Below, piece by piece: positions 53,302-62,582 of a DNA stretch of 64,000 nt. The stretch is from Bifidobacterium scaligerum (lineage in GTDB: Bacteria > Actinomycetota > Actinomycetes > Actinomycetales > Bifidobacteriaceae). The notes under the pieces were generated by a model. The model was not told the origin of the DNA. It did not search any database and saw only the letters and a list, made by a program, of their open reading frames with translations. A program made the position numbers and the translations under genes. Location: the NCBI RefSeq assembly GCF_002802865.1, contig NZ_PGLQ01000002.1:464726-528725 (forward strand), given 5' to 3'. The first letter of the stretch is position 1. Every line of letters starts with the position of its first letter.

Positions 53302-54738
53302 ATGGCGAAATCAACTGTGCAGTATATGTGTTCCGAATGCGGGTGGAGCACTGCGAAATGGGTAGGGCGATGCCCTGAATGCGGCCAATGGGGCACCGTT
53401 GAAGAGTTTCATGAAGCCCGTCCCACAACTGGAGTGCGTACTGCAGCGCCCGGGCGGACCTCACGCACGCAATCGGCATCGGTGTCTGATGTCGCACGGG
53501 CTGCCGCACGTCCTATCACCGAGATCGATACGGAAAGCGTGAAGCGACTGCCCACCGGGTTCAGTGAGTTCGACCGAGTGCTCGGCGGTGGCGTGGTGCC
53601 CGGTTCGGTGACGTTGATCGCCGGAGAGCCCGGCATAGGCAAATCGACACTGCTGCTGCAGACGGCCGGCAATGTGGCCAGGACTGTGGCAGCGAAAGGC
53701 ACCTCGCAGGCCGGCGCAGTGCTCTATATTTCCGGCGAGGAATCACAGGCTCAGGTGCGATTGCGCGCTTCGCGCATCAATGCCGTGGAACCAAACCTAC
53801 TGTTGGCTTCCACCACCGACCTGTCCACGGTGCTGGGGCTGATTGAGCAGACGAAGCCGGCACTGGCCATTGTGGATTCCGCGCAAACCATCGTTTCCCA
53901 AGAGGTCGATGGCATCTCCGGCGGATCCACGCAGGTGCGGGAAGTGGCGAGCGCACTGATCGACACCGCCAAAAGCATGGATATTCCCGTGTTCCTGGTG
54001 GGCCATGTAACCAAAGACGGCTCGATTGCCGGCCCTCGCACTTTGGAACATCTGGTTGATGTGGTGTGCCAGTTCGAGGGCGATAGCGAAACTGCGCTTC
54101 GCATGCTGCGCGCGATTAAGAACCGTTTCGGACCGACTGACGAGGTCGGATGCTTTGACATGAGCGGTGAAGGGATCGAAGAGGTCACGGACCCATCAGG
54201 GCTATTCCTCGGCAGTGACCCCAATGCCACCGACACGGCACCAGTGGAAGGTACGTGCGTGACGTTCACTTTGGATGGGCATCGCAGTCTACCGATCGAA
54301 GTACAGGCGTTGGTCACCAAATCCGTTCTGCCCACTCCCCGCCGTGCCGTCAATGGCGTCGACCCCAGTCGCATCGCTATGCTGACCGCCGTGCTGTACA
54401 GGCATAGCAAACTTAACCTGCTGGCCAATGACCTGTATGTCTCCACCATCGCCGGCGGCCAAGCTAAGGAACCCAGCTCGGATCTGGCGATCGTGGCGGC
54501 ATTGGCGAGCGCCGCCACATCCAAGCCGATCGCTCGCTCCACGTGCGCGATCGGGGAGATCTCTTTGACTGGGCGGGTCCGGCCGGCGCCCCGCATGGAA
54601 TACCGTCTGCGAGAAGCGGCACGTCTGGGCTTCGCAACCGCCGTTGTTCCACCGATGCGTAGACCGATTCATATCGACGGGCTACGTCTTGTAGAAGCCA
54701 GCACATTGGCCGATGCCCTGGAAACGCTCTTGAAATAA
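53302..54738 (+). CDS. radA: DNA repair protein RadA (Sms)
   Basis: A 478-residue hexameric helicase-like repair ATPase that drives branch migration of recombination intermediates. It has the zinc finger CSECGWSTAKWVGRCPEC, a RecA-like core with Walker A GEPGIGKST, the RadA-specific KNRFGPTDEVG, and a Lon-type C-terminal domain (about 300-478). The ATG at 53302 follows TGGAG; the frame is open 24 bases further. It is followed after 86 bases by the SAH-hydrolase-like operon. Confidence 0.95.
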   Translation: MAKSTVQYMCSECGWSTAKWVGRCPECGQWGTVEEFHEARPTTGVRTAAPGRTSRTQSASVSDVARAAARPITEIDTESVKRLPTGFSEFDRVLGGGVVPGSVTLIAGEPGIGKSTLLLQTAGNVARTVAAKGTSQAGAVLYISGEESQAQVRLRASRINAVEPNLLLASTTDLSTVLGLIEQTKPALAIVDSAQTIVSQEVDGISGGSTQVREVASALIDTAKSMDIPVFLVGHVTKDGSIAGPRTLEHLVDVVCQFEGDSETALRMLRAIKNRFGPTDEVGCFDMSGEGIEEVTDPSGLFLGSDPNATDTAPVEGTCVTFTLDGHRSLPIEVQALVTKSVLPTPRRAVNGVDPSRIAMLTAVLYRHSKLNLLANDLYVSTIAGGQAKEPSSDLAIVAALASAATSKPIARSTCAIGEISLTGRVRPAPRMEYRLREAARLGFATAVVPPMRRPIHIDGLRLVEASTLADALETLLK

Positions 54739-54824
54739 CACATAGCGTGCACCAAACGGCTGTCGATTCATATGCAAACGAATGTTTTAGGATAGTTCCC
54801 ATACTGCACAACAAGGGAGTGGAA

Positions 54825-56354
54825 ATGACTCGAAACGACTCAGTTGGTTGTGACTTCGTTCCCTGGGCGGAGACGTTTTCACAACGCACCAATCGTTCAC
54901 TGGCCGGCGCACGTCTGGTTATGACATCATCCAGCACGCAACCGGATCGTGTGTTCACGGCCCAACAATGGGGCATGACCGTCGAGCAACCTGATGCGAT
55001 GCACGAAAGTACCGACGATTTTCGTTTTGACTCATCCCTGCCGATCGAGCAAATCCCAGACATGCGCAAAACCTCAGGTTTTGAGGCGATGGCCTACGCC
55101 GAAGAGCATATGCCGGTGTTGCGCGATGTCATGGACGGATTGCACGATCGAGGCATTGATTTTTCGGGAGTCCGCATCGCCGTCTGCTTGATTTTGGAGC
55201 CAAAAACCGCGATTCTGCTGCGAAAGCTGCATGCAGCGGGAGCGATCGTGGGTGTCTACTGCGGCCCGGACTCCACGGATCCGCGTGTTGCCGAACAGTT
55301 GAAGAGCGAAGGCATCATCGTGGAATCAAGCCGCGACTGGACACCGGAGCAGGCTCAGGAAGCGGCATTGCGTCTACTAGACACCATTCAGCCGAATATC
55401 ATCATCGACGATGGTGCGAGTTTCGCTCGCCTGGCTTCTCTCGAACGCCCAGAACTCGCGGCAAACCTGATTGGAGTGGCCGAGGAGACGACCAGCGGCG
55501 TAAGGGCTTTCGCCGGCATGGAGGCGGCGGGAGCGCTCACCTATCCGGTGGTCGCGGTGAACGACAGCATCCTCAAAACCGGGTTCGACAACGCACATGG
55601 CACCGGTGAAACCTGCGTGACCACGATGCAACGCATTCTAGGCACCGATGCTTTCTCTGGTGCCCGAGTCACTGTGATCGGATACGGCCCAGTCGGCCGG
55701 GGATTCGCGCGGCGAGTACGGGCATTGGGCGCACGTGTGACGATCTGCGACATCGATGCCGTAGCCGCGCTCAAAGCCGTGTTCGACGGGTTTGAGGCCC
55801 GTGACATCACGGATGCGCTGCCCTCAGCTGATATCGTGATTTCCGCGACCGGTGTGCGTCATACGATCACGCTTGAACATATGCGACTGATGCGCGAAGG
55901 CACGGTATTGGCGGTGATTGGCGGCATCGCCAATGAGATCGCCTTGGATGAGGTGACTGATTTCACGCCCGCAGTGAATCGCGAGCGCTTCGATCTCAAG
56001 GTGCCGGAAGGCCCGACGCTCACGCTGCTGGCGGATGGGGATGGGGTGAACTATACCGTCGGCGGCGGCAATCCCATTGAGATCATGGATCTGAGTTTCG
56101 CCGTGCAGGCCAGTGCGGTCGCCTATCTGCTTGAGCATCAAGGTGCGCTCCCTCATCAGCTGATTCGGCTTGGCTCCGAAACGGACCGCCGTATAGCCGA
56201 TGCGGCACTTAAAGCACGCGGATATCAGGCCAGCCACGCGGTGGCCGATAATGGCTACGACTGGCGATTGACGCGATTCGCGGAGAATGCGCGCGGCAAC
56301 ACCGCCACCAGACCGGCGCAAGCGAACACACTGACTTCCAAGGAGGACCGATGA
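54825..56354 (+). CDS. Adenosylhomocysteinase-family protein, divergent
   Basis: A 509-residue SAHH homolog. The N-terminal substrate domain is followed by a Rossmann fold with VIGYGPVGRGFARRV, and the segment EETTSGVRAF...NDSILKTGFDNAHGTGET retains the Glu, Lys, Asp and Asn of the active site. The conserved His of CLHMT/CLHLE is Ile123 (CLILEPKTA). The typical C-terminal Lys-Tyr NAD clasp was not found. It may hydrolyse a modified thioether nucleoside or be non-catalytic. Its stop overlaps the deaminase start by four bases. AAGGGAG precedes the ATG. Confidence 0.8.
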   Translation: MTRNDSVGCDFVPWAETFSQRTNRSLAGARLVMTSSSTQPDRVFTAQQWGMTVEQPDAMHESTDDFRFDSSLPIEQIPDMRKTSGFEAMAYAEEHMPVLRDVMDGLHDRGIDFSGVRIAVCLILEPKTAILLRKLHAAGAIVGVYCGPDSTDPRVAEQLKSEGIIVESSRDWTPEQAQEAALRLLDTIQPNIIIDDGASFARLASLERPELAANLIGVAEETTSGVRAFAGMEAAGALTYPVVAVNDSILKTGFDNAHGTGETCVTTMQRILGTDAFSGARVTVIGYGPVGRGFARRVRALGARVTICDIDAVAALKAVFDGFEARDITDALPSADIVISATGVRHTITLEHMRLMREGTVLAVIGGIANEIALDEVTDFTPAVNRERFDLKVPEGPTLTLLADGDGVNYTVGGGNPIEIMDLSFAVQASAVAYLLEHQGALPHQLIRLGSETDRRIADAALKARGYQASHAVADNGYDWRLTRFAENARGNTATRPAQANTLTSKEDR

Positions 56355-57736
56355 TTCCCACCGAAGCGGCAGTATGGCCCGGCAACGATCCGGAACTCGT
56401 TGACCAGGTGACGCTGTATTCAGCCAAACTGGTAATTCCTGTGACCGGTCCGGTGATTGTGGATGGCACAGTGGCCGTGCATGACAACCGTGTGATCCAT
56501 GTAGGCAAGCGCCACTGGGTTATGGAGGCACTGAAGCAGGAGACTACGAAGAACGCCACGATTATCGAACATCACTGGGATGGCGTGCTGACTCCCGGCC
56601 TGATCAACGCGCATACCCACCTGCAGTACACTGGCATGGCAGAAGTGGGGCGCGGCACCTACGATCGCTTCCGCGCGTGGGAGCTGGCCTTCAACAAGGT
56701 ATATGCCAAAGCGCAGCAAACGCAGCCTTGGAAGCAGTGGGCGGAGGATGGCGCACGCCAGATGGTCGAATCCGGCACCACTGCGGCAGCGGATATCGTG
56801 ACCGATCTGGATGCCGCCGGGGCCCTTGCCTCACAAGGCATGCACGGCATCGCCTACTGGGAGGTTATGGGCTGGCATAACGACGAATGGCTCGCCAAGG
56901 GACGTACCGAGCTGAGTCGCCAGCTGCGCAAGATGAGCCAGGAACGGTTGCCGAATCTGGGCATCAGCCCGCACGCGCCCTACACGCTGGAATCCGAGCC
57001 ATTCGTGGATCTGCCGGATATCGCACGACGGCTCAATATGCGCTTGCACATCCATTTGGCCGAAACCCCGCTTGAGGCTGGCACTTATCCGCCGGTGCTC
57101 ACTACATACTCCGCCGCCGACTGGCGCGATCACGACTGGGTGAGTTACAAGCAGCTGAAAGAGGTCGGCAAAGGTGCATCCGCCATTCAGTTCGTCGATC
57201 AGCTTGGCTCTCTGGGGCCGGACGTGCATATCGCCCATGGCGTATGGGCCGATAAAGAAGATCGCAGAATCCTACGGCAGCGCGGTGTCGGCGTGGCATT
57301 GTGCCCACGTTCGAACCGCATTACCAACACCGGCAAGGACGCTCCGATCCGCGAATACCTTGAGGAAGGCAATCTGGTTGCAGTGGGCACCGACTCATTG
57401 TCGAGCACGCCAAGCCTCGATCTATTGGATGACGCCTCCATGCTGTACGACCTCGCACGCGAGCAGGGATATACGAGCGACGACCTGACGCACAGGTTGA
57501 TTCGTATGCTCACGCTGGGCGGTGCCGCTTCGATGGGCATGCACGTGGGGGTCAACCGCATCGGGCAGATCAATGCGGGGGCGTTGGCCGATCTGGCGTT
57601 CTTCGACATTCCTGTCGACACGTCGTCGCCAGCCGGCATCGAAGAAACATTGGAGACGTTCATCCGCCACGGTGCAGGCACCAATCGAGCCACGGTGATT
57701 GCCGGGCGCGAGGCATACAACAACGGAGCGTGGTGA
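56351..57736 (+). CDS. Amidohydrolase, SAH/MTA-deaminase-like
   Basis: A 461-residue metal-dependent deaminase of the TrzN/ATZ/MtaD group. Metal ligands are the H-x-H of NAHTHLQYTG, His in LHIHLAETPLE, His in AHGVW and Asp in GTDSLSS. Members deaminate S-adenosylhomocysteine, methylthioadenosine, 5'-deoxyadenosine or guanine. Coupling with the SAHH homolog through an ATGA overlap points to an adenosyl thioether as substrate. The nucleoside is inferred, not shown. Confidence 0.8.
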   Translation: MIPTEAAVWPGNDPELVDQVTLYSAKLVIPVTGPVIVDGTVAVHDNRVIHVGKRHWVMEALKQETTKNATIIEHHWDGVLTPGLINAHTHLQYTGMAEVGRGTYDRFRAWELAFNKVYAKAQQTQPWKQWAEDGARQMVESGTTAAADIVTDLDAAGALASQGMHGIAYWEVMGWHNDEWLAKGRTELSRQLRKMSQERLPNLGISPHAPYTLESEPFVDLPDIARRLNMRLHIHLAETPLEAGTYPPVLTTYSAADWRDHDWVSYKQLKEVGKGASAIQFVDQLGSLGPDVHIAHGVWADKEDRRILRQRGVGVALCPRSNRITNTGKDAPIREYLEEGNLVAVGTDSLSSTPSLDLLDDASMLYDLAREQGYTSDDLTHRLIRMLTLGGAASMGMHVGVNRIGQINAGALADLAFFDIPVDTSSPAGIEETLETFIRHGAGTNRATVIAGREAYNNGAW

Positions 57737-57867
57737 ATGCTGTTGCTGTGCCGACACTGCGGCAGCACTGACACAGCAATAATGCGCCACGACGGCACGC
57801 AGCAATATTGCGGTGCCCGCGACAGCGACATAGCGACAACGTAACAACAACAAGCAAAGGAGCACAT

Positions 57868-58353
57868 ATGAGCGTGGCATTGGAGGATATGAGCGCATAC
57901 GCGCGTTCGGTGGTGGAACGGCTTGGTCTTGAGGCACATCCGGAGGGCGGCTGGTATACACGCGATTGGCAAAGTCCGCATGAGGACGCCACAAGTAAAC
58001 GCCCGTTGGCTTCCTTGATCTATTTCCTGCTGCCCGAGGGAGATGCCAGTGCTTGGCACAAGGTGGATGCGGACGAATTGTGGCTGTGGCATGGCCCGGC
58101 ACCGGTGACGCTGGAATTGGGCGGCAACGGGGACTCCCCGCAAGAGGATGCCGGAAAACGCACGCAAATCACGTTGGGCAGCGGTATCGTCACCGATGAC
58201 GCATCGGCTGGCGACGCCGCCGGTAGTCCCATTACAGGTCATGCCGTAGTACCGGCCGGCATCTGGCAGCGCACACTTCCCGGTACCGCAGATGCCTTGG
58301 TGTCCTGCGTGGTCAGCCCGGGATTTGTGTTCGAGGGGTTCACCCTCGAATAA
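57868..58353 (+). CDS. Cupin-fold DUF985 protein
   Basis: A 161-residue protein of the cupin_5 (DUF985) family, with HPEGGWYTRDW, SLIYFLLPEGDASAWHKVDADELW and the C-terminal VSPGFVFEGFTL. The family is of unknown enzymatic role; some members bind sugars or metals. An insertion with Asp and Gly near 95-130 is longer than in many homologs. AAAGGAG precedes the ATG. It follows the deaminase by about 130 bases and might be co-transcribed. Confidence 0.85.
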   Translation: MSVALEDMSAYARSVVERLGLEAHPEGGWYTRDWQSPHEDATSKRPLASLIYFLLPEGDASAWHKVDADELWLWHGPAPVTLELGGNGDSPQEDAGKRTQITLGSGIVTDDASAGDAAGSPITGHAVVPAGIWQRTLPGTADALVSCVVSPGFVFEGFTLE

Positions 58354-58412
58354 CCGGCTATAACCAACGGCAATAGGCATGCAGGCTTCACCGTAATGTA
58401 AACGTTCTAAAA

Positions 58413-58430
58413 TTGGCGCGCATGCGCCAA
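58413..58430 (+). promoter_or_regulatory. Operator-like inverted repeat before the ABC transporter
   Basis: TTGGCGC and GCGCCAA flank GCAT, directly after a TAAAAT hexamer (58408-58413) and 60 bases before the binding-protein start. This fits an operator at the promoter, but a well-spaced -35 was not found. Confidence 0.35.
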
Positions 58431-58490
58431 ACGATCGGCAATCAATATATTGCGGCGCGTATCCCATGCAGGAAGAGAGAGGATTCCACT

Positions 58491-59354
58491 ATGTTCAACA
58501 ATGAGAAAGGCTTCATCCGTGTAGCGGCCGCCACTGTGAGCGCGCTGGCCCTGGTGCTCACCGCCGCCTGCGGCTCCAGCCAGTCCAACAGTTCCACATC
58601 CGCTGATTCCAGCGACATTACGCAGCAGACCGTCACCCCGGGCAAGCTGACCATCGCCACAGGCGAGCCGGCATATGAGCCGTGGGTCATGAACGACAAG
58701 CCTGAGTCCGGTGAAGGTTACGAGGCCGCCGTGGCTTACGATGTCGCCGCAAAGCTCGGCTTCAAGAAGTCTGACGTGGTCTGGGTGCGCTCCACCTTCG
58801 ACTCCGCCATCGCTCCGGGTGCCAAAGACTGGGATATGAACATCCAGCAGTTCGGCATCACCGACGCCCGCAAGAAGGCCGTGGACTTCTCCTCCAGCTA
58901 CTACAACGACAGCCAAGCCGTCATCGTCAAGAAGGACGGCAAGTTCGCCAACGTCAAGTCCCTCGCTGATCTGAAGGACGCCACCATCGGCGTGATGGTC
59001 GGTACGCTGGCTTATGACTACGTCAAGAAGTCCATCAAGGACGATATCCAGACCTTCAACGATGACGCCGCATTGGCTCAGGCTCTTGACGCCGGCCAGA
59101 TCGACGCACTGGTGACCAGCACCGTGGAATGCGTATACATGGTCCAGTCCGAACAGGTCAAGGACGCCACTGTGCTCGGCCGCATCGCTGGATCCGAGGA
59201 CAAGAACGGCATGGGCATCGTGTTGCCCAAGGACTCCAAGCTCACCGCCGCGACTACCAAGGCCGTGGACGAGCTGAACTCCGACGGCACGCTGAAGAAG
59301 CTGCAGGACAAGTGGTTGGCCGAATACACCACTGATCTGACCGAACTGAAGTAA
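58491..59354 (+). CDS. Amino acid ABC transporter substrate-binding lipoprotein
   Basis: A 287-residue family 3 solute-binding protein. A lipoprotein signal peptide ends at LTAAC (Cys about 27). The mature domain has KLTIATGEPAYEPWV, GYEAAVAYDVAAKLGF and the hinge region DWDMNIQQFGITDARKKAVDFSSSYY typical of polar amino acid binders. It would capture glutamine, glutamate or another polar amino acid. GGAAGAGAGAGG lies upstream. A terminator before the permease gene would raise its dose relative to the membrane part. Confidence 0.92.
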   Translation: MFNNEKGFIRVAAATVSALALVLTAACGSSQSNSSTSADSSDITQQTVTPGKLTIATGEPAYEPWVMNDKPESGEGYEAAVAYDVAAKLGFKKSDVVWVRSTFDSAIAPGAKDWDMNIQQFGITDARKKAVDFSSSYYNDSQAVIVKKDGKFANVKSLADLKDATIGVMVGTLAYDYVKKSIKDDIQTFNDDAALAQALDAGQIDALVTSTVECVYMVQSEQVKDATVLGRIAGSEDKNGMGIVLPKDSKLTAATTKAVDELNSDGTLKKLQDKWLAEYTTDLTELK

Positions 59355-59371
59355 CAAGATTCAGTGATCGT

Positions 59372-59412
59372 TGGCTTGGTCTGCAGTCACTTCATGGCTA
59401 CAGACCAAGCCA
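59372..59412 (+). terminator. Terminator between binding protein and permease genes
   Basis: A perfect 12-bp stem (59372-59383 with 59401-59412) followed by TTTTCC. Confidence 0.85.
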
Positions 59413-59496
59413 TTTTCCATTTCATGACATCACTGCATGCGATAATTCCCCTACCGCATGCATTTTCACAGCAGTTCAAGGAAGCGAGCGCCGCAC

Positions 59497-60357
59497 ATGC
59501 AATCACAGACGTCAGCGCATGAGGTCAGCCAAGTCGAGCTTGACCGCCGCCAATACCGTCTTCAGCAGCAAATCAAATCGGTTATCACCAGCCTTGTCAG
59601 CACGATTGTGTTCGTGGTGGTGATCGCCGTTGGATTGCATTTGTCCCCTGGCTGGCCACGAGTCAAGGAAACGTTCTTCTCCGGCGAATACTTCGTCAAA
59701 TCCTTCCCTGACGTACTCAAAGGCCTATGGCTGAACGTCCAGGTGCTGTTGGTCGCATTGGTGGGCGTCGCGATCCTAAGCACGCTGATTGCGCTGATCC
59801 GCACCAGCCGCTCCCCCATTCTGTTCCCGTTGCGCATTCTCGCACTGATCTACACCACCGTGATGCGAGGAGTGCCCATCATCGTAGTGCTGTACTTGAT
59901 CGGTTTCGGCATTCCCGGTCTCGGTCTGTTCGGCCGCATCGACCCCTCGATCCTGGGAACTATCGCCGTCATCATGGGCTATAGCGCCTATGTATCCGAA
60001 GTGCTGCGCGCCGGCTTCAACGACGTGCATCCCTCGCAACGCGCTTCGGCACGTTCCCTCGGTCTTACTGCGGGCCAGACCACCCGACTGGTCGTAATTC
60101 CACAGGCATTGCGCAAGGTCGCCCCTGCACTGATGAACGACTTCATCTCCATGCAGAAGGACGTCGGCTTGATCTCCGTACTAGGCGCAGTCGACGCCGT
60201 GCGCGCCGCACAGATCGATGTGGCCAGCACCTATAATTTCACCCCGTATGTGGTGGCCAGCCTGCTGTTCATTCTGATGAGCGTGCCATTTATTCTGCTC
60301 AACGATTGGTACACGGCACGGCTGCGCAAACGTGAGTTGAGTGCAGGCACGGTATGA
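59497..60357 (+). CDS. Polar amino acid ABC transporter permease
   Basis: A 286-residue HisM/GlnP-type permease. An N-terminal cytoplasmic segment leads to about five or six helices and the coupling loop SQRASARSLGLTAGQTTRLVVIPQALRKVAP. The family motif YTTVMRGVPIIVVLYLIGFG is present. The start is uncertain: ATG 59497 has AAGGAAG upstream, whereas 59458 lies just after GATAAT and could be a leaderless start. Its stop overlaps the ATPase start by four bases. Only one permease gene is present, so a homodimer is likely. Confidence 0.88.
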   Translation: MQSQTSAHEVSQVELDRRQYRLQQQIKSVITSLVSTIVFVVVIAVGLHLSPGWPRVKETFFSGEYFVKSFPDVLKGLWLNVQVLLVALVGVAILSTLIALIRTSRSPILFPLRILALIYTTVMRGVPIIVVLYLIGFGIPGLGLFGRIDPSILGTIAVIMGYSAYVSEVLRAGFNDVHPSQRASARSLGLTAGQTTRLVVIPQALRKVAPALMNDFISMQKDVGLISVLGAVDAVRAAQIDVASTYNFTPYVVASLLFILMSVPFILLNDWYTARLRKRELSAGTV

Positions 60358-61151
60358 GTAAAGCGATGACGATGGAAGACGCGGTGAGCACTATGAACGG
60401 AACACAAACGACAACCTCCAAGCCGGTGCTGCGGCTGGATGACGTACGCAAGTCCTTCGGTTCGACCCAGGTATTGCGCGGCATTTCCTTTGAGATCCAA
60501 CCGCACGAAGTGGTCGCGCTGCTGGGCCCCTCCGGCTCCGGCAAATCAACGCTGATGAAATGCGTGAACCTGCTTGAGCAAGTGGATGACGGGCAGATCT
60601 GGCTTGGAGACACGGATATCACCGATCCGCGCGCGAATCAGGATCAGATCCGTTCGCGTATTGGCGTGGTGTTCCAGCAGTTCAACCTGTTCCCGCATAT
60701 GTCGGTATTGAAGAATGTGACGTTGGCGGCTATCAAAGTCCATCATTGGGATAAGGACCGCGCCTACACGCGCGCGCTTGAGCTGCTGGATCGCATCGGC
60801 ATGCGTAACAAGGCTGATGCCTACCCGGATCAGCTCTCCGGCGGTCAACAGCAGCGTGTGGCGATCGCCCGTGCGCTGATGACCGATCCGGAACTGCTGT
60901 TGCTTGACGAAATCACCTCGGCGCTGGATCCGATGCTGGTGGGCGAGGTACTCAATATGGTGGCCGAACTGAAATCCCAAGGCACCACGATTCTCATGGC
61001 CACGCACGAGATGAGTTTCGCCCATGAGGCGGCCGACCGCATCGTGCTGCTGCGCGGTGGTGTGATCGCCGAAAACGGCACACCTCGCCAAGTGATGGAT
61101 GAGTCCGACGACCCGCAAACGCGCGAATTCTTCGCCTACTTCAGGCATTAA
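60354..61151 (+). CDS. Polar amino acid ABC transporter ATPase
   Basis: A 265-residue ATPase of the GlnQ/HisP group. Walker A GPSGSGKST, Q-loop VFQQFNLFPHM, signature LSGGQQQR, Walker B LLLLDEITSALD and the H-loop MATHEMSFA are all intact. It energises uptake by the neighbouring permease and lipoprotein. ATGA overlap with the permease gene shows translational coupling. It ends the three-gene locus. Confidence 0.95.
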   Translation: MSKAMTMEDAVSTMNGTQTTTSKPVLRLDDVRKSFGSTQVLRGISFEIQPHEVVALLGPSGSGKSTLMKCVNLLEQVDDGQIWLGDTDITDPRANQDQIRSRIGVVFQQFNLFPHMSVLKNVTLAAIKVHHWDKDRAYTRALELLDRIGMRNKADAYPDQLSGGQQQRVAIARALMTDPELLLLDEITSALDPMLVGEVLNMVAELKSQGTTILMATHEMSFAHEAADRIVLLRGGVIAENGTPRQVMDESDDPQTREFFAYFRH

Positions 61152-61154
61152 CAA

Positions 61155-61192
61155 GCATGGGTGGCACACCGCATGTGGCGTGCCACCCATGC
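61155..61192 (+). terminator. ABC transporter terminator
   Basis: GCATGGGTGGCAC (61155-61167) pairs with GTGCCACCCATGC (61180-61192) just after the ATPase stop. Confidence 0.75.
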
Positions 61193-61202
61193 ACACAGCA
61201 AC

Positions 61203-61260
61203 AGATAATCCCCATCATTGGTTCGATGCCATAGGAACGAACCAATGATGGGGATTATCT
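61203..61260. terminator. Long 23-bp perfect hairpin between convergent genes
   Basis: Arms 61203-61225 and 61238-61260 are perfectly complementary around a 12-base loop. It follows the previous terminator and faces ribF. It is longer than needed for termination. Confidence 0.75.
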
Positions 61261-61328
61261 AATTATCCTTATCTATATGCTCACATGGCGTGTGGGCACC
61301 CACACGCGCCCACGCGCCGTCCGCGCGC

Positions 61329-62453
61329 TCACGCAGTCAGTCGCTTGGTCTCCTCCACATTGCGTTTCAACTCAGCCACAAGCTCATCGGCGCTGCTGAA
61401 TTTGACCTGCGGGCGCAGGAAACCGGTGAATTCCACACGCACCTTGTGTCCGTACAGGTCAATCCAATCATCGGTGATGCAATAGGATTCCACCACGCGT
61501 TCGTTGAGACCAGTTTTCTCGCTGAAGGTGGGCTTGGTGCCGATTGAGATGGCAGCAGGCCAACGTTTGTCTCCGTCCACGAGCCATCCGGCATAGACGC
61601 CATCGACCGGAATATAGCCTTCAATGTCCGTACCGAGGTTCGCGGTCGGGAACCCGATGGTGCGACCTCGCTCCTCACCATGTACCACTTCGCCTTCGAT
61701 CGCATGCGGAGCGCCCAGAATGGCGTTGGCCTCTTGGATACGACCATGAGCGAGCAGATATCGTATATTGGTGGAACTCCACGCACGCATGGCCTTGGCC
61801 TGGTGCTTCTTGCTCCACGCACGACGTTCCGCTTTGCTGGCATTCGCCAACGGATCGGTGGGCTCACCCCATTCAGCAGGCATCTCCGGCTTGAAATCGC
61901 GCGGAATACGCACTTCACCTGGGCCGCGGTCATCCACTACGTCCAGTTCAAAAACACCGGTTGCAGCGGCCAGATTAGCCACATGATGTACGTCGCCTTC
62001 ACGCCCCTTGCCAAAGGCGGCATCCTGGCCAAGCACCAATGTACGCATACCGAGTTTACCCGTAAGACGACCGAGGAAGAAGATGTACGACTTGGCAGCG
62101 AAGGCCAATATGTAATGAACGACAAGCACCTGATCCACGCCCAACGACTCGATACGGCGCAGTCGCTCCCGTACGCTGGTCAGAGCTTCGGCATCAATCT
62201 GCTCTTCACTAGGCTCCTGTCCTTCATGTTTGGCAGCCCAGCTATGCACAAAAGCAGGCCGAGGATCGAACAATATCACCACGGAGAAAGCATCATGCTG
62301 GTGAGCCAGCTCAACCACACGCTTGATCACGGCCTGATGTCCCAAATGCATGCCATCAAAAGCGCCAAGGGTTACCACAGCTTTTTTATCGTTGTCGAAC
62401 GAGGGCCATTCAACTTCGCCTTGGGCGTCCGGAGTCAGATGCGTGATGTTCAT
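61329..62453 (-). CDS. ribF: Bifunctional riboflavin kinase/FAD synthetase
   Basis: A 374-residue enzyme that makes FMN from riboflavin and then FAD. The N-terminal nucleotidyltransferase domain has GAFDGMHLGHQAVI near residue 30 and SSTNIRYLLAHGRI later; the C-terminal kinase domain has GRTIGFPTANLGTD. A region of about 45 residues rich in charge (190-235) is an insertion compared with typical RibF. It lies downstream of truB and rbfA in the usual order. Shine-Dalgarno is weak (GGA). Confidence 0.95.
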   Translation of the reverse strand: MNITHLTPDAQGEVEWPSFDNDKKAVVTLGAFDGMHLGHQAVIKRVVELAHQHDAFSVVILFDPRPAFVHSWAAKHEGQEPSEEQIDAEALTSVRERLRRIESLGVDQVLVVHYILAFAAKSYIFFLGRLTGKLGMRTLVLGQDAAFGKGREGDVHHVANLAAATGVFELDVVDDRGPGEVRIPRDFKPEMPAEWGEPTDPLANASKAERRAWSKKHQAKAMRAWSSTNIRYLLAHGRIQEANAILGAPHAIEGEVVHGEERGRTIGFPTANLGTDIEGYIPVDGVYAGWLVDGDKRWPAAISIGTKPTFSEKTGLNERVVESYCITDDWIDLYGHKVRVEFTGFLRPQVKFSSADELVAELKRNVEETKRLTA

Positions 62454-62582
62454 CGTGTCGAATCCTGTCCTTTGCTATACGTGTAGCTGTTCATGTTCCT
62501 GAAAGTGTCTGCAAGTCTGAGCTATGCACTCGTGGCATCGCGTCGTGCGTCACAAGACGGCGCAATGCAAACCGCGTCTACT

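Noticed and set aside
54825..56354. Ordinary SAH hydrolase (ahcY) label
   Set aside because: The catalytic histidine position is Ile and the C-terminal NAD clasp is not found, so a plain ahcY symbol is not justified.
61203..61260. Inverted repeats of an insertion sequence
   Set aside because: No transposase and no target-site duplication; the arms are only 12 bases apart, which fits a hairpin.
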